In this document: positions 1 through 12,060 of the stretch, in pieces | How the letters are laid out: every line of letters begins with the position of its first letter | Position numbering within the stretch: position 1 is the first letter of the stretch | Assembly: GCF_029873635.1 (NCBI RefSeq) | Contig: NC_080422.1 | Location: 7,037,764-7,101,763, forward strand | Direction of reading: 5' to 3' | DNA from: Malania oleifera | Lineage: Eukaryota > Streptophyta > Magnoliopsida > Santalales > Ximeniaceae | Length of the DNA stretch: 64,000 nt | Notes under the pieces: model-generated | What the model was told of the DNA's origin: nothing | Databases searched by the model: none | What the model saw: only the letters and a program-made list of their open reading frames with translations | Translations under genes and position numbers: made by a program

Positions 1-823
1 TCAAAATATTGAAAGATAATCAGGACTCAAGGCTGCACTACGGTAGTGATGATTGCTTTGTTTTTCCTTATCAAAAAGTGTTTCAATGACTCAAAACATT
101 CTTGGACAAAAGTATATGAAATGTATTAAGTCTAATGAAGATTAAAACTTATCCAAATGAGTTTTCTTTTGAATATAAGATATTTTGATTAATAAAACAC
201 ATTTGAAAACTCATTTTGATATCTTATATGCTTAGTATGTCCTTTTATAAATATACTTGACTTTCTTTGAACCTTTAGGACACAAGATTCATTTTGATAA
301 AACCGGGACTAAGTATGAAGATGTTCCAAATACTAAGATATTTGAAAACTTGTCTCTTTAGAAAACATATTTGAGTTTAGGATTCATTTAACAAACTCTT
401 TAAGTTTAACTTTGAAAGCCATGAAAGGTGAGTTTGTGTTTATGTCTTTAGTGCAATCCTATATGCTCATGTGTCCTAGTATGCTTATGCAATGGCTCAA
501 CTCTTACTCAGAAATCATGTAAGACACACACCGTAAGAGTTACAATATGCATGCACTCACTCATACAACCCTTATTACAATTAATTTATACACAATAAAA
601 ACTTCAGGATGTGCTTTGGTGCGTTCGAGTCAGCGTCCTTCCGATCTTTCCTATTTGATGTCTACTTGGTCTGATCTTTGCTTCTGATTTGGTACCTCCA
701 TGTATTTGACACTTTGTACCTGTACTAGATAAGATTTGCAAGGATGGAAAATACTGGGAACAACAAATAGGTTAATATCATCAAAACATATAAACCAAGA
801 TAGTGTAGTTGTCAGGGCTAACA
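1..823 (-). mobile_element. Ty1/copia-type LTR, partial (runs off the left edge)
   Basis: Read on the minus strand, an LTR starts at 823 with TGTTAGCCCTGAC and continues off the window. It is preceded at 824-837 by a purine-rich tract (AAAAAGGGGGAGAA on the minus strand), the usual polypurine tract next to a 3' LTR. The terminal TGTTAG resembles the terminal sequences of the copia-type LTRs at 38038-40208 and 48528-50814. No TATA box or coding frame was identified. The superfamily is inferred from the PPT/LTR junction only. Confidence 0.55.
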
Positions 824-987
824 TTCTCCCCCTTTTTAATGATGTCGAAACTATTAAGAATCTATTTAATCTTTGCATTTGTGTTTGTTCTTAGTACAAA
901 GATAATCTTACTTAGAACCACTAATTGGTTGTTATCATCAAAACAAGACAATTAAACTTACGTAGCCTCTAAGGCTAACAATTATGG
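824..987 (-). mobile_element. Copia internal 3' edge with a second LTR-start-like sequence
   Basis: After the polypurine tract, the stretch ending at 980 reads on the minus strand as TGTTAGCCTTAGAGG followed by a TGTTTTGATGATA segment, like the beginning of the neighbouring LTR at 823. It may be a second, truncated LTR copy or a duplicated edge. It abuts the truncated Tekay element at about 988. Confidence 0.35.
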
Positions 988-3203
988 TTAGAGAAAGTTG
1001 CGTTTCTGGGGCATGTTATATTAGGGGATGAAATTTCTGTAGATCCCAGCAAGATAGAGGCAGTGGTTAATTGGGTCAAGTCGGAGAACGTACAAAAAGT
1101 CAGGAGTTTCTTAGGACTGGAAGGCTATTACCGTCGGTTTGTAGAGGAATTTTCAGCATTGTTAGGGCCTTTGACGTGACTAACTAGAAAGAATTTCATG
1201 TTTGAATGGGATGACATTTGTGAGCAGAGCTTCCAGGAATTGAAACAAAGGCTCGTTACAGCATCAGTATTGACCATTCCATCGGGAGGTGATGGCTACG
1301 TAATCTGTTGTGATGCGTCTTTGAGGGGGCTTGAATGTGTATTAATGCAATAGGGCATAGTGGTAGCATATGCCTCTAGACAATTGAAAGATTATAAAAA
1401 GAATTATCCTACTCATGATCTAGAATTGGCTGCAATGATTCATGCACTGGAGATTTGGAGGCATTATCTGTACGGAGAGAGATGTGAAATTTTTTCAGAT
1501 CATAAAAGTTTAAAGTACTTATTCATGTAGAAGGAGTTGAATATGCAGCAAAGAATATAGATAGAGCTCATCAAATATTATGATTGTACCATCAGTTACC
1601 ATCCAAGTAAAGCAAATGTGGTGGCGTATGCTCTGAGTCGAAAATCAAAGGAGGCAGTACAGTTAGCTGTAGAAATTCAACACTCGATCCAAATGGACTT
1701 GGAGAGACTTGGCATTGAGTTAGTAGGAAGTGATCACTAGACATTTATCGCCAACCTGGTGGTGCAACCTACTATACAGGAAAAGATTAAAGCAGCCCAG
1801 AAGAATGATGTAGAGTTGATAGAGTTAATAGAAGAGGTACAGGATGGACAGGGGGAGGAGTTTAGTATATCAGATGATGGAGCTCTATGGTTCCGTACCA
1901 GATTGTGCGTGTCTACAGATGAGAATATCAAAAAGGCGATCCTTGAAGAGGCTCACAGATCCCTGTACACGGTATATCCAGGTAGCACTAAAATGTATAG
2001 GGATCTGTAAGAGTATTTCTAGTGGAGCGGCATGAAGAGAGAGATTATTGAGTTTGCGCAGCAGTGTTTGACGTACCAGCAGGTTAAGGCTGAGCACCAG
2101 AGGTTGGTGGGCCAGCTACAGTCACTTTACATCTCAGAGTAGAAATGGGATCACATTTCTATAGACTTTGTGACAGGTTTACCATCGATACGGTAGGGTC
2201 AGAATGCTATTTGGGTGGACATAGATCGATTAACAAAGACCACTACTCCTATCATAATCAACTACTCCATGGAAAGACTAAAGAAAATTTATATTCAATA
2301 AATAGTACGATCACATGGTATGACAGTATCTATAGTATCAGACCTAAACCCACGTTTCATGTCACGGTTTTGGAGGAGCTTGCAAGAGGCTCTGGGGTCT
2401 CAGTTGTCATTCAGCACGACATTTCATCCTTAGACGGATAAGCAGTGAGAGAGGATGATTCAGATATTAGAAGATATGCTACGAGCATGTGTGCTGGATT
2501 TTGGGGGTAGTTGGACCCAGTATCTATCGCTAGTAGAGTTTGCATACAATAACAGCTATTAGACCAGCATCAGCATGGTACCTTACGAGGCACTATATGG
2601 TAGGAGATGTCGTTCTCCTCTATATTGGGATGAGGTAGGTGAGAGGCAAGTTTTGGGACTAAAAATAGTGCAGTAGGCATACAATAAAGTCCAACTTATT
2701 AGAAAAAGAATCAGTGTAGCTCAGAGTCGGCAGAAAAGTTATGTAGATAATTGCCGTCGGGAATTGGAATTCGAAATAGGAAACCATGTATTTCTGAAAA
2801 TAGCACTATTGGAGGGTACTATAAGGTTTGAAGGAAGGGTAAGTTGAGCCCTAAGTTTATTGGCCCTTTTGTGATACTTGAGAAAGTGGGGTCAGTTGCC
2901 TATTGGCTAGCCTTACCACCAGTTTTATCCATAATACATGACGTGTTTCATATTTCTATGCTGAAAAAATACGTCTCAGAACCCTCCCATGTGGTCAGTT
3001 ATGCAGGGATATAACTCACAAATTCACTAGTTCATAAGGAGATACCAATGCAGATCTTAAACAGGGAAGAACAGGAATTGCGTAATAAGAAAATTTCATT
3101 AGTAAAAGTTATGAGGAATCATGCGGTGGAAGAAGTTTCATGGGAGCTTGAGGAAGAAATACGATAGAAACACCCGCATCTATTTAGTGGGGATCAGCAA
3201 TAA
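988..3203 (+). pseudogene. pol: Decayed Tekay/Del chromovirus pol (RT end, RNase H, integrase, chromodomain)
   Basis: Translation gives a nearly continuous chromovirus polyprotein broken by many stops and at least one frameshift. In order: the RT thumb/connection (FLGHVI, then a VRSFLGLEGYYRRF segment); RNase H ([39 protein letters not shown]); the integrase core (WDHISIDFVTGLP, VSDLNPRF, FHP-TD, LYGRRCRSPLYWDEVG); and a C-terminal chromodomain-like end (VEEVSWELEEEI) before a stop at 3201. Gag, protease and the RT catalytic core are missing, cut off at the junction near 988. Many stops are TAG where the family usually has Gln or Trp. Non-functional. The Tekay/Del assignment rests on the chromodomain-type end and the long downstream LTR. 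Confidence 0.85.
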
Positions 3204-3452
3204 ACAGGTAAAGATGCAGGTAAGTATGTTAAGTCTATTTTGTGTAGGTTAGTTAGTACATGTAATAATTTTATGTTAGTAGGTAGTATTTTGGTTTGGG
3301 ATAATTTTTTCTTTTATGTATCTGTAATCACTCAGAACCTTAAATGCAATCACAGTATTCCTCTACCACAAGTTAGGGTAAGTAATAAAATAAGTAACCT
3401 ATTTTCCTCAAAGGATGGTGTTCAATACATATAGTAAATTTTGAGGATGAAA

Positions 3453-3468
3453 TTTTATGAGGGGAGAA
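3453..3468 (+). other. Polypurine tract of the Tekay element
   Basis: Purine-rich TTTATGAGGGGAGAA immediately precedes TGTAAAGATCC, the LTR start. This is the usual plus-strand primer position in Ty3/gypsy elements. Confidence 0.7.
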
Positions 3469-3535
3469 TGTAAAGATCCAAAAATTTAATAATTAAATAA
3501 TTGAAAAGAAGGATAAATTTAAAGGAGATTAAGCA

Positions 3536-3735
3536 GGATTCGTTGACGAATTTGTTCTCTTCGTCGACGAACAGCCTTCTTTACTTCATCGACGAAGCCA
3601 TGTGTCTCGTCGATGGGAAAATACCGAGAGAGGTTATAGCAGAGCCTAAAATTCGTCGACAAAGGTTAGGAGTTCGTCGACGAAATTCCTTCCTGGACTC
3701 GTCGACGAGGTGACGTGTCTCGTCGACGAAGCCGC
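3536..3735 (+). repeat. Array of TCGTCGACGA palindromes in U3
   Basis: About eight copies of TTCGTCGACGAA or one-base variants, roughly every 20-30 bp, with dissimilar sequence between them. The array stops about 4-9 bp before the TATA box at 3739. The same motif array occurs in the solo LTRs at 8830-9005 and 12869-13067, also directly upstream of a TATA box in LTR orientation. Confidence 0.85.
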
Positions 3736-3738
3736 CTG

Positions 3739-3746
3739 TATAAATA
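3739..3746 (+). promoter_or_regulatory. Putative TATA box of the Tekay LTR
   Basis: TATAAATA lies just downstream of the palindrome array and upstream of the CT-rich tract, the expected U3/R position. Confidence 0.5.
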
Positions 3747-6700
3747 TGTAAAATTCGGGTTTTCAGCAAGATTTTCATGCAAAATCCTTCTATCTCTCTC
3801 TCTCTCTCTCTAAACCCGTTCCTCTCTCTTTCTCTCTAAATTTCTGGTTTCTATTTTTGCCGGTTCAACGATCAGAAGCCGCCACGCTACTCCTAGGAAG
3901 ATTCTCTTCAAGTCTGCTGGAATAGTTCGTTGGTTAGGCCAACTTGAGCACCATCCCAAAATTTGGGTAAGTTGGGTATTTTAAGTTTTATAAGGTATTT
4001 GGTATTTCTGAATTGAGGAAACTACTTTTGATAGAATAATACTGAAGTGTTGTTGGAAAAAATGTAATTTCAGGGTATTGAGCTGGGGAACACACGAGTG
4101 TAGGTTTGGAATATTTGTGGGCTTCTCAGTAAGTTGGGAAAGAGGATAAATTAAGTCAATATTTTTCATGAAATTATTATGAATTAAACAACATTTATTT
4201 TCAGGAAAATATGTATGATATAGAATTATGTTTGGGAATACTGTTGTTGAATAGGGAAATGATTTTAACACATTTTATATGGAAATATGATTTAAAGATA
4301 AATTATGATTTTATAAGGTTATGAACATTTGTGTGGCATGAGTATAATATTTCCATGAAATTTATGTTATATTGAAATATTATGATTTTCTCAAGATAAG
4401 CATGTTACAGTAGTTTTCAGGAAAACCATAAAGACAATACAAAAACTATGGTTTAAGAATATTATGATATCAAGTGCAAAATTTTCATGTACAAGTACGT
4501 CATGTTATGCCGACGCCGATATTATGATTTTTACGTTATGATATAATGACATAAAATGCGTAATTATGCATGTTATGTCAAGTTTCAAGAAAATATTATC
4601 ATGTTATGTTTTACCCTGATATATGAAACTGCTATGTTCAATATCATGAAATGTATTATATGTTATCACAACTCGGATAGCTTAGTTTAGTTTCACGAAG
4701 TACGGTACCGTAGCTGTATGTTCACGTTTACATTTACGTTTATGTTAGTGCTACCACACATCTTATGTCACGCTCCGAACCCGCGGATAGGTCCCAAGTG
4801 TGATTTTAGTAACCTAACATGTCTCTGTATCATTTAAAACATACATGATACTACATTGAATGAGGGTCTGATCCCGTAGGGTACACGTACACCCTATACA
4901 CATTCACATACATATCCATACACATCAAGTACGCAGTGGAAATATTCTTTCTAATACATACATTGTACCATACCAAAGTCTATATATGACTAGAGTCTAT
5001 GCTCCAAAATACAGTATATACCCCGGGTGTCTACAAAACCCAACAATGACAACCCGGTTACAAAATATGTACTTATTCAAGTACTCTATGTAGCTAACCG
5101 ACATCCACGCTTCTAAATGCTAGGATGCTAGTTTCGGTTGCCCGAAAGACCTGAAAATTATTTGTATATTCGAGGTGAGACACCTCTTAGTTATGAAGCA
5201 AGAAGGTTATATCAGTGTGTGGCATACAAGTGTTATTTCGACATAAAACATAAAATATAGTTCCATTACTTTCACAGTCCAATTCCAGTACATACGATAC
5301 CAAACATACGGTCAATGTCGTCACACTCAAGCACCCAATACCCTACAATGACCGAAGCCTCACAGCGATATCATGCTAATACGGTGTCCACTCACACCCA
5401 TCAATGACTAGTTGGAACAAACAAGCGATATTTTACACCCTTAGAAATAGAGTCAGACACTCTCGCCTACGGTATTTAGCTGAGACATGGCGTTTACCCA
5501 TGGTAATTAGCCGAGACGTGGAAAAATTTCACAAAACTTGGAACAATTTTGGAACTCATGTTCCTATACCCATCAGCGTACGATAATTAGCCACCCCTAA
5601 CTGTTTTACAAAACTTGAAACAATTTACATACAATAGTTCATTTCACACTTATTTGAGTATACAATAATCATATCGTTTTCAATTCGAGAATACAATTTA
5701 ATACAAATACAAGTACAGTCATTCCATTACTACAGTTTTATACAACATACGATTTTCCAACAGAAATAGAGATGATACCTGAAACCTCCAATTTTCCCAA
5801 AAACTGTAACCTGAAAATCCCGCATTTTCACTCGATAGATTTTCCCAAATAAGTAGCCAAAATATACATATAATCGTAAACTACATGTTTACTGATTCCG
5901 ATTTCAAAAATAAATGTTATAAACAAAATCCTCCTACCTTTTCCCGAATACCAAAATACGAACTCTATGGCTCCAAAACTACAAACCGAGTTCCCAAAAC
6001 CTAAACATCCAAGAACTATACTTGTAACACCCCGACCCCGAGGGGGCCTGGGATATTAACTCTTTACTACTGATTTACAGCGGAAGCAAATAAACTCGAT
6101 TCTTATTAAACCAGAGCGCTAATTATTCATGTTACAATCACTTATTTCAAAAGAAGAAAATTACACAAACGTAAATATCTGAAATCATACTATATTTCTA
6201 ATTAAATCTTTATTTTTCTAATCCCCACCCGCATGCTTGCTAAGCCTGATTTCCGACATGTCCTTCAGAGTTATCTGAAATAAAATATGATTGGGGTGAG
6301 ACGACGCTCAGTAAGTAAATAAGATTATTATTAGTGTGTGACCAAAATGAGCTTTTAAAGAATTTCGTAAAACAATATTTAATACTATAACTTTAAGACT
6401 ACTTTTAGAATAAACATAAATTTAAAAATTCCTGCATAAAACTTTTGTCATCAATTTCAACAGTAAATTTTTATAATCATATACTATAACTGTTAAATTA
6501 AACTTTTAACTTTAAAACTGTAAAAATATTTAATGATAAACATACATATACTTTTCCTTATACGTTTTCCTTAGATCGTCATTTAAGTACCAAAATGATC
6601 CTTTTCACGTAAACTTACACTTTTCCTTCAAATCATCAGTAACTTTGTACACGTAATTAAATATGTATAAATATATATTATAAAAACCCACCCTTAGGCC

Positions 6701-7868
6701 TGTTTGCCGTAAGTCATGTTTACCCCCATGACTGGGTTGTGCGGTCCGAAGACTGGACTTAGCTGGCTGGCCGACCAAACTAAATCAACGTACGTAAACT
6801 TTAAGTGAGATTTTCCTTATTAAGTCCTGGACTTAAACCAGGTGTGCACTCAGGAGAAATCCACTAACATAAATAACCACTCTGTAAACAGTGTGGGTGC
6901 ACTCTGATCCGTATAAACTTTAAGCTGCGGTACCGAGCATTTGTAACTTTGAACTTTCGTTGCCATAAGGGGTTTGAAAATCATCTTATTATAATTTATG
7001 CAATTTAAAATAATATCGTGAAAATCTCATCTTTACTCATATTTACATAAAAAAATGTAACGTAGAAATAAACTCATGCCACACAATTTTTGTGTTAAAA
7101 ATATATATAATTTTATTTTTGAATAGAAAGAAATGCTGAAAATTTACCCGAAGGGATTGGAACATTTCTTAACCCAAAAATAGATGCAAGTATATTAAAG
7201 ATAGAACTGGTATAATTAAATATGCGTAAAAATAAACTCATGGAAATTTTGTGGAACTAAGTAACATAATTAAAATTTATGTACAAAATAAGCTCGGGTA
7301 TGAATTTAAAATAAAAAGAAACTAACATAATCAAAATTTACTTACCTTCTTCTTTTACCGTGTGCTACGAACACAATAATTATCTTTAAGAAATGAGATC
7401 GGAAAAAGTGGGTGATTGAGAATTTATTCAAAAATTCTCTCTCCACCACAAATTCTTTCACTCACTAATCCTTCTCTTCCTTGGAAAATTGTTGTGAAAA
7501 ATGAAGGTTGAGAGCTCCCTATTTATAGGAAAATTTTGGGGAAGAAATAGAATTTATAAAAGTGTGAGGAGATGGGTGAAATTATAATTTTAAAAATTAA
7601 AGAATGGGCAAAGGATGGGCAAGGTATGGGTTGAGTATGGGATGGGGATGGAGGCCATGTGGGAGTGCTTGCCACCATTCCCATTAAATAAATTCTTAAT
7701 TAATTACTTACCTAATTAATTAATCAATTAGTTAATTAATTATTTTATTATTTTATTATTTTTCTTAATCATTATTATCATTGTTATTACTTTTAAACTA
7801 TTTTTAGTATTTATTTATTTTATTATTTATTTTTGAACAAGAATTTAATTTGAATTTTGAAAACTCAT

Positions 7869-8189
7869 GTGGGCCCCACACGGTCTTGTGGGCCCCACAC
7901 AACTTCGAGACCCGAATGGATCCTACGTAACTCAAATAATTCTTATACGATTTTATGCATCCTAATTAGCTTCGAGACTCGTGTAAACCTCCATACGGCT
8001 TCGGGACTCATGTGGGCCCCACACAGTCTTGTGGGCCCCGCATATGATACTTACATTATTATTATTTTATCATATATTTCTACAAATTATATCAGTTAAA
8101 ACATTATTTTATGTACTTATTTACGTATATAAACAGTGTCTTGTGGCTCCGGGACTCATGTGGACCCCACATAGTCTTGTGGGCCCCAC
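7869..8189 (-). repeat. Three pairs of GTGGGCCCCAC palindromes (TCP-site-like)
   Basis: GTGGGCCCCAC or near copies start at 7869, 7888, 8012, 8031, 8160 and 8179. They form three pairs, each with exactly 19 bp between members; successive pairs start 143 and 148 bp apart. The motif contains both published TCP-factor consensus forms, GTGGNCCC and GGNCCCAC; the copy at 8160 has GTGGACCC. They sit in the U3 of solo LTR B. Confidence 0.75.
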
Positions 8190-8296
8190 ATATGATACCT
8201 ATATTATTATTATCTTATTATGTATTTCTACAAATTATGTCTGTCAAAACACTATTTTATGTATATATACTTATTTACGTGTACAAATAGTGTCTA
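8003..8296. repeat. Tandem duplication of about 148 bp in solo LTR B
   Basis: Unit 1 (about 8003-8150) and unit 2 (about 8151-8296) share the CGGGACTCATGTGG start, the paired palindromes, an AT-rich middle and an ACAAATTAT-TC stretch. The region at 7857-7990 is a partial third unit containing only the palindrome pair. Short open frames here are by-products of the repeat. Confidence 0.75.
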
Positions 8297-8829
8297 TCCT
8301 GTTTATCCTATGAAATTCCATTTTGACCAGGCTGACCTCCAGGGAGCGACTGAGCCGCAATGGTCTCTGAGCACTCGCTAAGACAAGGTCTTTCTTAGGC
8401 ATCAAACATGGAATCAAGGATCCTACAGAAAAACACTTCTGTATTGATATTAACTTAATGACTATTTTTATTATTTTATTATTATTGTACTTTAATCATA
8501 TATATATATTTTTGGGTCATCACAATACTTCACTATAATTCTTACTACTACATATATAATGAAACGAAAATGAAATTGGACCCTTACCTCAGTTTTGGGT
8601 CAAAACCCGAAAATCCTCGAAATGAATTTCCATTCTGTTAAAAACGTAGAGATTCCTCTCCTGATCCGCGTAGTAATGTCAGATCGTTGAATCAAGCGAC
8701 GAACAACGAAGAATCGAAAGAGAATGAGAGATTCCACTGGTTCTAGAGAGAGAGAGAGAGAGAGAGAGGATAATTTAGCTTTCTTAGCAACTAAGCAATG
8801 AAGGAGGATATTTATAGCCCCTTTGTCCA

Positions 8830-9005
8830 ATTTGTCGACGAGACGGCTCCTTCGTCGACGAATCATCTACACATTTCGTCGATGAACCGATTACTTCAGT
8901 GACAAATCCTATTCCGATATTTTACAACTCGTTCAGTATCTCTTCGTTGACGAGACTCTGAATTTCGGCAACGAAGAGTATGAGGGCCTTCGTCGACGAA
9001 ACCTG
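8830..9005 (-). repeat. TCGTCGACGA palindrome array, solo LTR A copy 1
   Basis: About seven copies or variants of TTCGTCGACGAA (e.g. TTTGTCGACGAG, TTCGTTGACGAG, TTCGTCGATGAA). They begin about 12 bp from the minus-strand TATA box at 8808-8817. Several variants differ only by C/T or G/A changes at the central CpG. Confidence 0.8.
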
Positions 9006-9914
9006 CTAAATTTACCTTTTTGCCCTTTTGTTATTTATTAAATCTAAAATTCTCGGGTCGGGTTCTTATATCTTATGTAGAGTGTGGCAGTCAATGTGAC
9101 TTCATGGGAGTGTCGTAGTTCCCTTAGTAGTCCGACATAGGTGGAATAGGTTCATCGTACTTACACTATAACCGATATTGACTTAGCATAGTCGGCCAAC
9201 CATTACTAGGTCCAGCCTTCAAGTTGCACAACCCTATCATGTGGGGGGGGGGGGTAAGACATGACGATAGCTAACTATCTATCTATCCTGGGTAATAATT
9301 AAAGTATGATATGTTTATATAAGATGATTTTTCAGTACAAGAATTTAGTACGTTAAATTATGTTATGTTAAATCATGTTTTATTCAAATATGATACAACT
9401 GTTTATACTTGTTATGAATTATGCACTGTTTATAAGTATATCACAAAAAATACTCATATTGTCACACACTAATATTAATTTGTCTCCTTTATTGAAAGGT
9501 GTATCACCCCAACATTACAAATATTTTAGGAAATCTAGGTAGGATGGTGGATAGAGCCCCGCAACAGTAGAAGTGGGCTAAGCTACCCTGTTTGTAGGGT
9601 AAGTGGATGAGTTAGGGTCAGATGAATTTTTGGATTAAGATCCTAGGAATACTTTTTGGTCTTTTTATGGATGATTGTATATATATTACAAATTTAGTAA
9701 AATTCTGGTATGGTTTCTAGTATTTTATGGTATGTATGTAATTTTATGTTTTCCGCTGCTTATGTATCAGAATTGTTTGATAAGTATATCCCTAGTATCA
9801 TAGGTCCGGGTTGATCATGACCTTAGCAGTTTAGTAGGTTATTTGGATTATTATAAATGCTATTATGTGGAATAAATAAATAAATAAATATGATAAAATA
9901 GGCAAGTCATTACA

Positions 9915-10720
9915 ACGGGCCTCAATGGACTCATGGACCAAGTAGATACCGAGGCCCAAGGGGTTGCAAATAAGGTCGGAAGGGTAGTTTGTGGACCGCT
10001 AATTGGGAGAGGAACACCATTTAAAATGTTCTACGAAGGTGCATATACCACTGATTTGATCAGGTGGAATTCAAAAAGAAATACCTCTATTTTTGTAAAA
10101 CTTAAATTAAATATAAATAATATAACATTAGGAGAAATACCAGTATTTTTCATACTTATAATAATGAAATTATAATAAAATAATATAATATTAAAAATGC
10201 TCTAGAAGCTGAGGAACTGATATTAAGTACAATCAGTTGCAATTAACACTGTGTTTTGGAATCTGTCAAGCAATCAAGCGCATGGCGAATTACCAAATTT
10301 GCCCCTTCGTCTTCTTCAGAGAGTAATGTTACCATAATGCCCCTGGTTTAATACTTTCTTCAATTAATTTCATCATAAGTGAATTCTTCACGTTTTAGTA
10401 GCCCACGGTTTCTTCATAAAAGAAACCACTTTTATTTTAGGAAATCATAATTAGAAATGTGTGTATGTTATATTTCTTATTTAACTTTCTAGTATAATTA
10501 TTATTTTTTATTTTATAGTTTGATTAAATAATTATTGGATAAATATGTTCAAATAATTTTATTTTTTTCAAGAAAAATAGGATTTTTAATGAAAGGAAAT
10601 AAAAAAAAAACTAAGTACAAAGAAGCTATACAGACACAAAAATAAATAAATAAACAATAAAAGTAATAGCTTCCTGCAAGAGCATGTCACGGCCCCTACA
10701 TCGAATATGTACTTCGGTTT
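9915..10720. other. Spacer with no recognised feature
   Basis: Between the Tekay LTR end and the old Tat LTR. AT-rich apart from 9915-10030. The 80-residue open frame at 9933-10175 has no recognisable domain and no supporting context. Nothing further seen. Confidence 0.5.
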
Positions 10721-11143
10721 TGTTGCGAGATAAAAAGTTGAAGAACCTCTAATGAACCTTCCGATCTTGATCCCCTGAAAAGTACAAAAAAAGAAGCAAG
10801 ACTTTGATGACCCGAGATGTAATTCGAGAGATCACTCTGATGCCTAAGTAAGGGATTGCTCTAGAGAGGTAGCAAACAATAGTAAAGATGAGTTAAGAAT
10901 GAGATACCTTAGTTTCTTCTTTGAGTCCCTATTTATAGTGACTAGAGTTGACCCGAAGGTGTAATATCATTTTTTGGCGAATTATGGTATGGGCATGAAT
11001 CGCTCTGGTCTTTATAGAGTTGACGTCAATTGCTTTGGCTAAGCAACTGTCTTTAAGTGACGATGACCCTTATTGTTGTTGTGTCTTAATGCTCCTTTAT
11101 GTCAAATGGACTCTTTTGACCTTGATATATTTAGGATATATCA
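10721..11143 (-). mobile_element. 3' LTR of an old Tat-lineage Ty3 element
   Basis: On the minus strand this LTR starts TGATATATCC at 11143 and ends ATCTCGCAACA at 10721. It parallels the young Tat LTR at 23495-23930, which starts TGATATGTCC and ends ATCCCGCAACA. Both contain a TATA region (CTATAAATAGGGACT here, CTATAAGTAGGGACT there) and a CCCTTACTTAGGCATC block. Length is 423 bp against 436 bp. The element continues rightwards but is truncated before its coding region. Confidence 0.8.
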
Positions 11144-11161
11144 TTTGTCCCCCCTTAGTTT
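11144..11161 (-). other. Polypurine tract of the old Tat element
   Basis: Minus strand GAAACTAAGGGGGGACAAA directly precedes the LTR start. It matches the tract GAAACTAAGGGGGGGGCAAC of the young element at 32842-32861. Confidence 0.75.
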
Positions 11162-11210
11162 CGAATTTTCGGAACTTGTTCTTGAAAGTTCGAAAGTTGT
11201 CCTATCACTT

Positions 11211-11251
<41 letters not shown>

Positions 11252-11809
11252 GTATAGATATATTGTCATGCACCGAACCCAGTAATGGGACCCAGGGGTG
11301 AATTAGTAATCTAACCTGTCCCTATATCATACAAAACACCAATGATACACCACAATGAATGAGAGTCCAACCTTGTGGGGTTCCCATACACCCTATACAC
11401 ATTCATATACATGACATATATACAGCAGAAATTATTCCTTCTATACATACATGGTACTACTAGAGTTTATACAAGAAGAGTCTAAACTTCGTAATACAAA
11501 ACATAACCCAGGTGCCAGCCAAAGCCCCAAAACGGCAACCCGATAAAGTCCTAGTACTTACACAAGTACTTCCCGTAGTACACCGACCACTATGCTCCCA
11601 ACACAAGGATGCTAGTTCTGGTTACTCGAAGGACCTGAAAAACATGTACGTACGATAGGGGTGAGACACCTCTCAGTAAGGAAGAATCAGGTTATATCGG
11701 TGTGTGACACATGAGTGTTATCATGACATAGAAACATACACAGTATAAAATAGTTCCAGTATTTTTACAAAACAAGCAATACAATCTGGTGTCGTCACAC
11801 CCTTCGGCC

Positions 11810-12060
11810 GAAGCCGGACTGTCTGGTGATATTTCGCACCCTTTGGTAAAAATCGGAGATTTGGTGATATTTCACATCCTTCGGAAAAAACTGGCAATCT
11901 GGTGATATTTCACACCCTTCGGCAAACGCCGGTGCCCCCGGTAACCTAGCATAGCATCAACCCACAATGTTGAACCGGTGCAGATCTGGTGTTTTCACAC
12001 CCTTAGGTATAAACTGGGTGATCTAGTGGTATTGCGCACTTTTTGGCAAAAGCCGGATTT
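11810..12060. repeat. Short degenerate repeats in solo LTR A copy 2
   Basis: Repeated units of the form TCTGGTGATATTTCACACCCTTCGG-(CA)AAA-CCGG occur about every 45-55 bp, at least five times. The first copy at 4766-6022 has only traces (GCGATATTTTACACCC at about 5425), so the array expanded or decayed independently in the two copies. Confidence 0.6.

Larger units (their letters stand above)
6023..8524 (-). mobile_element. Solo LTR, subfamily B, nested inside solo LTR A
   Basis: Starts TGTAACACCCCGACCCCG and ends TTTGGGTCATCACA, flanked by a perfect 5-bp duplication ATACT (6018-6022 and 8525-8529). Length is 2,502 bp. Internal stretches such as CCCATGAC-GGGTTGTGCGGTCCGAA resemble the LTRs of the element at 43798-50937, so the two are related families. 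A TATA-like CTATAAATAGGGAG lies on the minus strand at about 7517-7530, downstream (in LTR sense) of the GTGGGCCCCAC repeats. No coding capacity. Confidence 0.85.
4766..9070 (-). mobile_element. Solo LTR, subfamily A (Tekay-related), nested in the Tekay LTR
   Basis: Begins TGTCACGCTCCGAACCC at 4766 and ends CGGGTCGGGTTCTTATA at 9070. It is flanked by a perfect 5-bp target duplication TCTTA (4761-4765 and 9071-9075). The end is TA instead of CA, a single transition. Its structure matches the second copy at 11264-13132. In LTR (minus) orientation it has the TCGTCGACGA array, then a TATA box (CTATAAATA, 8808-8817), then a GA tract. It is split by another solo LTR at 6023-8524; without it the LTR is about 1.8 kb. 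No internal region remains, so it arose by LTR-LTR recombination. Confidence 0.85.
3469..9914 (+). mobile_element. 3' LTR of the Tekay element, split by nested solo LTRs
   Basis: Starts TGTAAAGATCC right after the polypurine tract and ends GGCAAGTCATTACA at 9914. The LTR is interrupted at 4766-9070 by a solo LTR. Removing that insert and one TSD copy leaves about 2.1 kb. It contains a palindrome array, a TATA box (TATAAATA, 3739-3746) and a CT microsatellite at about 3790-3812. The flank after 9914 is ACGGG; the matching 5' flank is not in the window because the element is truncated. Confidence 0.75.
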
